From Linanthus parryae (taxonomy: Eukaryota > Streptophyta > Magnoliopsida > Ericales > Polemoniaceae): a stretch of DNA of 64,000 bases. Position 1 is the first letter of the stretch; each line of letters opens with the position of its first letter. The translations under genes and the position numbers were made by a program. This document shows, one piece after another, positions 55,720 to 64,000 of the stretch. The stretch spans positions 71,232,994 to 71,296,993 of the forward strand of contig JALGPY010000001.1 in assembly GCA_023055425.1 (NCBI GenBank), written 5' to 3'. Under the pieces are notes generated by a model, which worked only from the letters and a program-made list of their open reading frames with translations, had not been told where the DNA came from and did not search any database.

Positions 55720-56664
55720 TGATAGTTCAAGCTCTAGAACTTGAATGTGTTTACAAACTCAGTAGGAGTTTGATCTTTGATGATGAAATCCAAAAGGATG
55801 AGAATTGTTATAAGTCTCAAAGCTGCAAAGCTTTGAGATATTGTTTGCTTGTATTAACTGTCTGAATTTCTTAACAGTTCCTGTGTTTGCAGGCTTGATG
55901 ATTTGATTGAATGGTCATTCCGTCATTTATTATTGTCTTCAACAAGTATCTTTAAGCTAATTCTAAGGATTAAATTGGTTTTTCAGATTGCAGGTATCAT
56001 TGCATGAAGTGATGATCAAAGCTCCAAAGCTTTGAAATACAGTCAAATCTCCAAAGCTTTGAGATTGTTTTTATGATAAGAACTTCTCAACTGTTTTCCG
56101 TGTGCAGGATGGATATGATGGATTAAAGATTGGATTGGGAGTTAGTTTAACTTCTCATTATGATATTTATCTTGTCTTGCAATTATATTCACATGTGACT
56201 TGTAATATTAGAACTTATCTTAAGCAAAATATGTTAGGGTTTTTGCAGGAACTGACTGTGTAACAGATCAGATCTTTTGTAACTATTTTGCCTAGATTAT
56301 GATTGGCCTTTGTTGCTGAGATTGTGCAGGACTGTTGGTCGTTCAAACGTCCATTAATCAAATTCAAAATCTATTCAAATAAAGCTGTTGAAAGAAGCAT
56401 CTAAGGGGAGAGGATTTGAAGGATGTTAGTTCCTAAAATCTCTCAGAACTGTTGCAGGTTGTTGATACATAAGCTGAGTTTTAATTTCAAAGTCATACAC
56501 ACACACACAAAGATAGAGAGAGGTTGACAACAAGGGTTTTGAAGAGAGTTACAAATAGGATAAATCAAGTTACACACCTCTTCAAACATTCAGGCCAATC
56601 AACACTGCAGAGATTGAAGATCATTCATCAAATTTTAAGAACTCTTCCAGGCTTCTTTAGCTTA
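55720..56664 (+). repeat. 3' LTR of the SIRE element, truncated
   Basis: It aligns with 46078 to about 47020 of the 5' LTR and stops at GCTTCTTTAGC, lacking the last ~570 bp. Three exact CAAAGCTTTG copies (55826, 56025, 56052) occur at positions equivalent to those in the 5' LTR. The 20-bp stretch 55726-55745 is an imperfect palindrome (18 of 20). The right junction joins Angela-5 pol with a short shared TTA. Confidence 0.82.
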
Positions 56665-58835
56665 CTTGACAAGTTCCTCCACAACCTTTTTTTGTTCATA
56701 TTCTTGTTCCATAGTAGGATCAGTAGTTTGTGCTTCTTTTATTTCTTCAAGTTCTACAGTCCTCTCACTTTCTTCTTTAGAGACAAATTCTCTTTCTAGA
56801 AACACGCCGAACCGAGCAACAAACAATTTGTTCTCAGTTTGATTGTAGAAATAATACCCTTTAGTTTCCTCAGGGTATCCCACAAACTTAAACTTATCCG
56901 ACTTGGGCCCGAGTTTGTCTGATTGTAAACGTTTTACATAGACATCGCAGCCCCATATCTTCATGAACGAAACTATGGGACGCCTCCCACTCCACATCTC
57001 ATGTGGTGTCTTCATGACCGATTTATATGGAACACGGTTAATAGTCAAAGCTGGACACAATAGAACGTAGCCCCAAAAGGATAATGGAAGACCAGTTTGA
57101 CATATCACAGATCGAACCATGTCCAACAGTGTTCGATTCCTCGTCTCGGACACGCCATTCCATTGTGGCATTCCGGGTGGAGTGAGTTGGGATACTATCC
57201 CACACTCTCTAAGATAGTCGTCAAACTCTCGGCTCAAGTATTCACCTCCACGATCTGAACTCAGAGCGTTAATAATTTTGCCAAGTTGATTCTCTACTTC
57301 ATTCTTGAATTCTTTGAACCTTTCAAAGGATTTGGATTTGGCCTTCATAAGGTATACAAATCCATATGTACTGAAATCAACAGTGAACGTAATGAAGTAG
57401 GTATAACCACCCCTGGAAGCGTGGCAAATGGCCCACATACATCAGTATGAACGAGCGCCAATTCCTCACTAGTTCTTTCACCTTTCTTATTGAAAGGGTA
57501 CTTTGTCATTTTTCCTAATAAACAAGCCTCACATGTCTCATATGATTCAAAATTAAATGAGTCTAGAAATCCATCCTTATGGAGTCTAGATACACGTTTC
57601 TCGTTTAAATGGCCTAAACGACAGTGCCATAGATAAGCAGGATTTAAACAATTCATTTTAATCCTCTTGGTATTTATGTTATAGACATGATTACTTAGAC
57701 CAAGGATATATAATCCATTAAATAATTGCGCACTACAATAGTGAATACTATCAAAATAAATGGAGCAACAATTGTCCTTTATTGAAATAGTAAAACCTTC
57801 CTTGTCCAAACAAGAAATAAAAATAATATTTCTGCTCATAGCAGGCACATAATAGTAATTATTTAATTCTAAAACTAACCCTGAAGGTAGAGACATCTCG
57901 TACATGCCAACAACCAATGCAGCAACCTTTGCTCCATTCCTAACGCGCAGGTCTTTCTCCCCTTTATCCAATCTTCTACTTCTCTTTAGATCCTCCACAC
58001 AAGATGAAGAGCTAGTTAAATTGAAATCTATAACAAAAATACCTTGTGGTGGTGGAATCACTATTCTAAACCTTTTATCCTCCAGATATTTTGGGCAGTT
58101 CCTCTTCCAACGTCCAGGATGACTGCAGTAGTGACAATCACCCTTAGCCAAGCCATTGGCAACGCCACCAATGGGTTTAAGGGTAGCTTCCTTGGATTTG
58201 GCAACTGCCTTGCCTTTCCTTTTAGAAGAAGAAGCGAAAACCCTTTTTCCCTTCCCTTTATGTACCATCATTATATCCTTGCCCTTTCCCTTGTTGACAC
58301 TTTGTTCAGCTGTCCTCAACATATTGAGTAATTCTGGCAGAGGTTTCACGATCTCATTCATGTTATAGTCCATAATGAAATGTCCGTAACTCTCAGGCAA
58401 CGATTGCAGAATGAGGTCGATGGCTAGCTCATCGCCGACCGGGAACCCTAGACGTGCGAGATTCTCCAACTACCCGATCATGAGGAGCACATGTGGTCCC
58501 ACCGAGTTTACCTATGACAGATGCTTCAAGTGTTCGATCATATCAACCGAACTGATGTTCTCGTGTTGCATATGAAGCTCAGACATCATAGTGCAAATAA
58601 TAAGGCAGGCTGTCTCATTAGCATCTTCTACATGCCTTTCATGCGCCTTTAAGACTGCAGGAGTATTTTTTTCTGGACCCTCAGGAACTTCCTTCTCTAG
58701 AGTGTGCAGTTTCTTCTCTTGCTTGAGAACGATTCTCAAGTTCCTGTACCAATCTAGAAAGTTGGTTCCAGAAAGCTTGTCCTTCTCAAGGACATCTCGT
58801 AGGGAATGTGATGAACTCGATGAATTATTTGCCAT
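56665..58835 (-). pseudogene. Gag, protease remnant and integrase of Angela-5
   Basis: Gag starts at the ATG ending at 58835 (MANNSSSSSHS). About 90 bp of gag is missing near 58510, where HLKHLS joins the VGPH segment. The tail has a knuckle with Arg in place of His (CHYCSHPGRWKRNC). The protease active site is deleted outright: SSSC joins VEDLKRS at about 57995. The GAG-pre finger WHCRLGHLNEK and YETCEACLLGK is intact in 57345-58469. A frameshift at about 57425 leads to the integrase core in 56662-57438 (SSDRGGEYLS, NGVSETRNRTLLD). Confidence 0.83.
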
Positions 58836-59210
58836 TGAAATTCTACAAAATGAGAAATATACAAGCTTTAGTATTTCGTGAACAAATGACTATATTTAAT
58901 AATGACTAGATTATTAAACTAAGCTCCCACTATTTTTATTGGATTAATAACCCTCCATATTAATGCGGAAAATATCAATATATTTTCTAGTGGACCAAGA
59001 GCCATTTTTTCACTTATTTTGAGCTTGGTTTGGCAAGTCAAATGTGCTCTTTAGGTAGGAACAATTCCAATTATATCCCATGCAACTCTTGGTTCAATTG
59101 GGCAAATAACTCCTTGTTTATCTATCCCATGGATAATCCCAATTGATTGCCTCCAGACTTTTAATCTTACTAACTCTCATTTGTGTTGGCCACTTCTTAT
59201 TTGTAATTGA
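56665..59210 (-). mobile_element. Angela-5, right part: integrase to leader
   Basis: Minus-strand continuation of Angela-5. About 1.45 kb of pol (RT and most of RNase H) that should lie between 46077 and 56665 is missing, consistent with a deletion that also removed the SIRE 3' LTR end. The leader is recognisable from 58836 to about 59160-59210, then decays. No PBS or 5' LTR is found, so the 5' boundary is uncertain. Confidence 0.8.
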
Positions 59211-59920
59211 TTTTTACGTAGTTTCAAACTACATAGACATTGATTTAAAAAGAAGCATCTACCATCCGGGTTTTAATTCTCAAAATAAAAACAACTACTT
59301 AATGTTGAGCACAATTAAATTTGCAATCTTCCTTCGTAGAGTCCACTTCACTTATCAAAACCAAGTTCTATGATAGTAATGTAAGAGTTATAAGGAATCT
59401 TATCAACCAGTTGACAAGAACAAGAACTATATTTTACTCCAGAAAGAAGCTTGAACAATAGTACATGAGATTTGAAATATAACGTTGTTAGTGAGAGATA
59501 GATTGAATAGAGAAGTCAATCAACCACCTTCTTTTTAAGTGGGAGAGCTCCATTACAGTAGCTTGCTGCTGGTTCCTCTTGGGTGTCGTCTTGGTGTTGC
59601 ACTGCCGCCTTGCCTGCCTTGGCCTCGCTCACCCACCTAAAGAAAAAGACAAAAAAAAAAAAAAATCAATTGCAAAACTACCCTCCAACAGTTAAGCTCT
59701 ATGGAGCCTTGCAAGTTTGGTGTCTAAAGCCCATGCCGTATGTGCATGTCTATAGAGTCGGTCCATACTTCAAGACAAAGGAAAATAATTGTTGGTGACC
59801 CTTATCAACTCAACAGAGCAGCGACTCCACTCATGTATCTATGGCTCCAAATTATCACAGTTTTAAGGACTGTAGATCTTAAGTAGCCTCAAATCTCTCA
59901 ATCAGCCCCCTACATAAATG
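59211..59920. other. Unassigned AT-rich sequence
   Basis: The left part may be a decayed Angela-5 leader. Beyond that I recognise nothing. There is a run of 15 A (59649-59663). Small frames are present, but none has a recognisable domain. Confidence 0.4.
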
Positions 59921-60113
59921 CATCCAACCCAAATAAAAAAGGACCCAATTCATTGACAGTAATGCACCCATGAAACTCTTCAGATAAGATGAAGGAGTAA
60001 GTCTGAACTTGCACTGTCATCCCACCCAAATTAAAAAGGACCAAGTTCATTAACAGTAATACACCCGCCAAACTCTTCATATGAGATGACGGAATAAGTC
60101 ACAACTTGCATCA
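59921..60113. repeat. Two-unit tandem repeat, period 97 bp
   Basis: Units 59921-60017 and 60018-60113 share CATCC-ACCCAAAT-AAAAAGGACC, TTCATT-ACAGTAAT-CACCC and AACTCTTCA-AT-AGATGA, with about 80% identity by eye. No function is apparent. Confidence 0.75.
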
Positions 60114-61161
60114 AGCTGTAAGCATGAAGTGATAAACTTGTTAATGTATTCTTTTGATGCCTTTCTAATCATACTTATTAAAATTCGATTATTATTGTCC
60201 ACCTTCTGGAAGATCCAGTAAACAAATGTACAAAGAACTACTGCAAAGAAGATGAATTCTACTAATTTCTGAAGATCATCAATCGACAACCACCTATCAA
60301 GACTATTGATCACTTCAATGTGCTACACAACTGTTTAAATGTATACCAGAACTTCGAGGTCAAACCACAAATAAAATATATTCCTTTTTTCAGATGCAAC
60401 TCGGAATTGCAAGGCAATCATATTAACTTTCGGATTTAAACAATGTATAATAAACTTCTTCATATTGATTCACCCATAACCATAAAAGCAACATTTCAAT
60501 TTCATTAAGTTATTGTCCCTCTCTGAAATCAAATATTACGCCGCGATACACTTTAGACAAAAATGTTTTCATATTGGTCTGTAATTTGTAGGAAGAAATA
60601 CGTAAGACCTCATACATTTTATATGCGCTTCACATCTCTTGTCTTTTTATTCATATATCAATTCTGATAATAGCTATCAACTTATTTTGAACAAGTAACA
60701 CAACTAATATATTGAAAACCAGTTTCTAGTCCACATACAAATGTAAAGATGAGTCAATTTGACCCGTACATTTTCATTGACATAGCAACTAATTTGTACG
60801 AGGCTGGTGTAAGCTTCTATCTATTGCACTGATCCTATGACAAACAAAAATCATGTGGGTATCATCTTTTCATTTGGAAAAGAAGTGAAGGAAACTGAAA
60901 AATACAACCAAACTACATAATATTACAAACTATCAGCATTCTAATATCAAAATCAACTTCAAATGAAACAATTTTTTTGAATTAGAACTTATTCACGGAA
61001 AATCATCAGAGATAGCTGAATGATTCATCCAAATAGCATATGCACAAGATGTAAGGTCGAATCTACCAAAATCAAATGCGATCCAAATCAAGAACAGATC
61101 TCGACAAGAAACACCAACCAAATGTTTTAAAGAAAGATAAATAACATCTTGCCTTTCGGGA
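60114..61161. other. Unassigned AT-rich sequence
   Basis: No recognised gene. A 78-codon minus-strand frame (60077-60313) contains a hydrophobic stretch (LVEFIFFAVVLCTFVYWIF) that could be a membrane segment. It has no homology I recognise and overlaps the tandem repeat, so I do not call it a gene. Confidence 0.4.
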
Positions 61162-61215
61162 TTAAACCTCGTGGGTGGCGGTCTTCTCAGTTAGTGTTTT
61201 CATGAAAATCTGCAT
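61162..61215 (-). pseudogene. Ubiquitin N-terminal fragment
   Basis: The minus-strand ATG at 61213-61215 opens 17 codons, MQIFMKTLTEKTATHEV, then TAA. Ubiquitin begins MQIFVKTLTGKTITLEV, so 13 of 17 positions agree, including the invariant start and the KTLT turn. The match stops exactly after GAGGT. That could be a decayed splice donor or the edge of a captured fragment. The remaining 59 residues of ubiquitin are not found downstream on this strand. It cannot make ubiquitin. Confidence 0.6.
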
Positions 61216-61617
61216 CTTTGCTCTCCGTGATAGCGATCTGCTATCCCTAGACGATGTCCTCCGTCTCGAAACATGTTGAGCAAAGGAGACTCATATAGTG
61301 CTGATTGTTATACCCAATATAAATTGGAACGTTATTACTCATGGAAGTCTATAAATAAAAACTTTAAAAGAAATAGAACATAAAAGTAAAGAAATTGTTA
61401 AAATAGTTCTTTCCATGGAGATGGCGGAAAAATATACCAGAAGTGATGAAAAAATGAAGTAATGAAAAAAAAAAGAAACGTTTAATAAAGAAGAGATGAG
61501 AAAAGGTTCAATGGTCAAATGAAGGGACAAATTTTGCATGGTGCATCTCTGATTTTGAAATGAAGGGAATAAAAAAAGTTCAAATTTAAAACTATTGTTG
61601 ATGTATATTATTAATAA
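61216..61617. other. Unassigned sequence upstream of the ubiquitin-like fragment
   Basis: 61216-61300 is GC-richer than its surroundings and could be the 5' untranslated part of the former ubiquitin-type gene on the minus strand. The rest is AT-rich. Nothing else is recognised. Confidence 0.4.
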
Positions 61618-61621
61618 CTAG

Positions 61622-63791
61622 TCTTAACCCTGCGCCATGGCCCGGGCTGTGTACGTTTGCTTGTACTTGTAGGCCACTAAAGTAGGATGAGCAACATAAT
61701 GTATAGCAACATGGTAGTGACATAAGTAACTGGAAAATAATTTTTTCATCATTAAATAATTGCAAATGTTATACTTGTATTCCTAATGTTGAAATATAAT
61801 AGGCAACTAAATTATGGAGTACATGTTTTTTTTTTTTTTTCAAAAGCATCTCAAAACTGCAGCTCAAAATTTGGGAGTTGGTTTTATTTTCTTAGATGTC
61901 TTCAGTGTTGGTAGGGGAGCAGTGTCTTGTAAGTTGCGCCCATCATGAAATGATTCCTTAGCCTTCAAAATTAACACCCATTTTGCTACAACTTGTAGCA
62001 AAATGATACAACTTGTTTAAGTAGGTAGGGGAGCAGTGTTGGTAGGGGAGCAGTGTCTTGATGCTGGAGTTGGTCCTCAACAGTCTGAGTTGGAAGGATA
62101 CGCGTATGAATATGTTTAAGTAGGTCATTTTGAGGATAATAAATTCATGAAATAATTAATGATACAACTTGTAATAATTGGTTTGAAAACTTTAAGTAAG
62201 TAAACCGAGGTAAACTTACACTGTCATCTAGCGTGTTCTAATTAGTTGGTGCTCCCTTGGTCCTTGTGCAAGCTTTTTGTTTCTTTGTGTTTTTATACTG
62301 TATTTTGGGATTGTCTGCAAAGAAGCAATATGTGAGTCCTGCATATGAGTATACATAAAGAGTATTCTAGGAATTAAACTGTCACAGGTAGTGTAAACTC
62401 TTATGTTTCACTTTCTCCATTAGGAAGGGTGGGATGGTAAGTTATGGTATGTTATGAGCAAAAAACGTACTGGCATGAACTTCTAAAAATAGAAATCACC
62501 GTTAGATATCTCATTTAAATTCTTTCCATCCTCATTGGCCTTTGAGCTAATGTTTTGATTCATCATCACTATTATGGTTTGAAGAGATTGACGACTAATG
62601 GGGCGATTATATGAGAAAACAATGTACACGTCCTGTGTATTAGTATAAGTAAAGGAGAATGTCAATTGGAGCAATGGAAAAAAATTTCTTCTTGTAAGTT
62701 AAATAATATTTCGTTGAAAATATAACTTTTTATTATTATTTGTGAAGAAAAGTTGGGGAAAATGAGATTTACATTTTTAAACTGAATGCTATGATGAAAG
62801 TAAAAGAACATGGGAAAAAATAGTCATATATATGTTGTGTTAGAAAATAGATTCAAGTGTTTTACCAATTGGAGGCATTACAGATTGGTTAGACTTCAGT
62901 GGGGAAAACTCACTCGCGTCAAAAGAAATGTTTTGTTGGGAGGTTCCTTTCAAAGAAATTTATGCCACGGTTTTCATTTATACATTCAAAACACAGAAGT
63001 AAACTTACATTGAGGCATTTGGCTTTTGAATTTTAATGATCGTTTATTTGTTGTGCTCTTGCCTATGATCTCCGTTGGGCTGTCTAAGAAAAGAAAATCT
63101 TGGTCCTCCATATAATTGTTTTCGGAACAAAAATTGTTATATTGAGCAATATTAGGTCATTACTATGAAATTAACATCAAGGTGTCATTACAATGTCACA
63201 TATGCCGTTTGCATGCTCTGCAACTTCTGATTAGTTCATGGTATTTAGTAGAATGAAAATGAAATCGTTGCAAGATGTAGTATGTTAAGTTCGGGTTTCA
63301 CAGTAACATCATAGGAATGGCCTTACCTCAACCTCTTGTTGGTTTTTCTGTTTCGCCTTCATGAGTTGGGTCCCACATCTTTATTACGGTGTATTTCTGC
63401 GAGCCATTCTCGATATGGAATTCATTTATTTTCAATTAAAAAATATAAAAGTTGTTGCACAAATTCTATATAATAACATGCATAGTTTTGCTTCAATCTT
63501 TCTGTTTCGATTTGAATTGAAAAAAATAAATGAAACTGAGTTTAACGGCTCGTAGCGTTGAAAATGTCAGAAGAAGCATATTAAGAGTAATATTTCTTGA
63601 CATATGTAAACGGTGGAAAAAGATAACGAAGTTCTAAAGAATCTGTGTCATGAAGAAATTATGAGGTTGAGCATGAATGCTAAATAGACATTAAGCTAAA
63701 AAATCATTTATATATATATATATATATAGATATCAATTATTTATATGTATGAAAAAGTTTCAATATTTTTGGCAATAATTTGTATTGTTTT
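61622..63791. other. Non-coding part of the possible Helitron
   Basis: AT-rich. It has a T-run at 61828-61842, a short duplicated phrase GGTAGGGGAGCAGTGT (61912, 62027 and 62040 areas) and a (TA)n microsatellite at about 63711-63728. Several 60-70 codon frames occur on both strands, but none has a domain I recognise. Further exons of the RPA-like gene would be expected here and I could not identify them. Confidence 0.45.
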
Positions 63792-63912
63792 TCACGACAA
63801 CCATTGAAGCAAATCTGCTCCTTTTTTCTTAAGCGTTTTCTCTGTCGGATTGTCAAAAATGACAAAAGTTGTCGAACCAGTGGAATCACTAACTTCGGCC
63901 TCAATCTTGTAG
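63792..63912 (-). pseudogene. Exon of an RPA1-like OB-fold protein (partial)
   Basis: The minus strand encodes YKIEAEVSDSTGSTTFVIFD followed by NPTEKTLKKKGADLLQWLS and a stop. This resembles the C-terminal OB-fold (Rep_fac-A_C) of replication protein A large subunits, where the pattern is RY-x-hydrophobic, V-D-x-T-G-x-FVhFD, then a helix ending in LL. RPA binds single-stranded DNA in the nucleus. An acceptor (AATAAGCAG) precedes the exon, and a possible donor GTATAT lies at 63979-63984, giving a 72-bp intron. The rest of the gene is outside the window. Host RPA gene or Helitron cargo cannot be separated here. Confidence 0.55.
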
Positions 63913-63984
63913 CTGCTTATTAAGAAAAAATTTTGGTCAGGGTTAAGAAGAATAATGTAGAAATAGAAAATTGATAACATATAC
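63913..63984 (-). other. Candidate intron in the RPA-like gene
   Basis: On the minus strand the segment starts GTATATGTTATC and ends TTAATAAGCAG, with a T-rich stretch near its 3' end. It is 72 bp, short but acceptable for plants. It is inferred from splice signals and the abrupt start of the OB-fold similarity. Confidence 0.4.
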
Positions 63985-64000
63985 CAGAGAATTGTACAAC

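Larger units (their letters stand above)
46078..56664 (+). mobile_element. SIRE/Maximus-type Copia element with env-like region
   Basis: Plus-strand element of about 10.6 kb: 5' LTR (46078-47596), PBS, gag, protease, integrase, RT, RNase H, an env-like region after pol, and a 3' LTR truncated at 56664. The order, the env-like ORF and the GGGGGA tracts are characteristic of the SIRE lineage. It sits within Angela-5 pol and contains a hAT MITE. Many stops and frameshifts make it defunct. Its sequence is studded with the palindrome CAAAGCTTTG. Confidence 0.87.
61618..64000 (-). mobile_element. Possible Helitron, 3' part
   Basis: On the minus strand the sequence ends GCCCGGGCCATGGCGCAGGG, then TTAAGACTAG at 61618. 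Helitrons end in CTRR (often CTAG) about 10 bp after a short GC hairpin and insert between A and T. Here CTAG is followed by TTATT, and the hairpin (CCCGGGC with GCGCAGGG) is imperfect. An RPA1-like exon on the same strand at 63792-63912 fits, because plant Helitrons carry RPA genes. The 5' end and the Rep/helicase gene would lie beyond the window. A weak CTAG motif alone would not be convincing. Confidence 0.4.

Noticed and set aside
46078..56664. CRISPR-like array from the repeated CAAAGCTTTG word
   Set aside because: The repeats are only 10-14 bp with irregular spacing of tens to thousands of bases in a plant retrotransposon, so there is no array structure.
60077..60313. 78-codon frame with a possible membrane segment
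   Set aside because: It has no recognisable family, overlaps a tandem repeat and shows no codon or context support. It is noted only as unassigned.
62810..63013. 67-codon plus-strand frame
   Set aside because: No domain recognised; AT-rich surroundings make a chance frame of this length likely.

Overview
The window is plant nuclear DNA. Everything from base 1 to about 59.2 kb is a nest of retrotransposons placed inside one another, and only the last 4.8 kb is not LTR-retrotransposon sequence. The plant lineages Angela and SIRE (Ty1/Copia) and Tekay (Ty3/Gypsy chromovirus), tRNA-iMet-type primer-binding sites, a plant-type hAT MITE and GT-AG intron signals all point to an angiosperm, possibly a eudicot. 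The species cannot be read from the sequence. I see no intact host gene, rRNA, tRNA or CRISPR array.

Layout. 1-3038: the 5' end (leader, PBS, 5' LTR) of a minus-strand Angela element (Angela-1), apparently inserted in a plus-strand Angela LTR of which 3039-4157 remains. 4158-4452: a scrap of an RNase H-like coding sequence. 4453-14140: two half-elements of Angela fused head to head inside gag at about 9196, each keeping only its 3' LTR. 14141-29475: a 5'-truncated Tekay chromovirus whose 3' LTR is split by a complete 8493-bp Angela element (Angela-2, 20232-28724, target duplication CCCGT). 29476-45778: an older minus-strand Angela element (Angela-4) whose 3' LTR is broken by the Tekay element and a C-rich MITE-like insert, and whose RT gene is split by a complete 8285-bp Angela element (Angela-3, 31944-40228, duplication GGTTC). 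45779-46077 plus 56665 to about 59210: a still older Angela element (Angela-5). It is interrupted by a SIRE-type element with an env-like region (46078-56664), which itself carries a 542-bp hAT MITE (48976-49517, duplication CTTTTAAC).

59.2-64.0 kb is AT-rich. It contains a 97-bp tandem duplication, a 17-codon ubiquitin-like fragment, a candidate Helitron 3' end (61618) and, at the right edge, an exon for an RPA1-like OB-fold on the strand expected if it belongs to that Helitron.

How the parts work. The autonomous elements encode the usual Gag, protease, integrase, reverse transcriptase and RNase H, expressed from a TATA promoter in the LTR and primed from initiator-Met tRNA. Every copy has at least one disabling lesion, so none looks autonomous now. 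The most unusual signal is a palindrome, CAAAGCTTTG (15 exact copies, plus 5 of CAAAGCCTTG), scattered through the LTRs and coding parts of the SIRE element; I did not notice it in the other elements. Boundaries were found by aligning the copies by eye. LTR ends and target duplications are good to the base; truncation junctions are good to a few bases.
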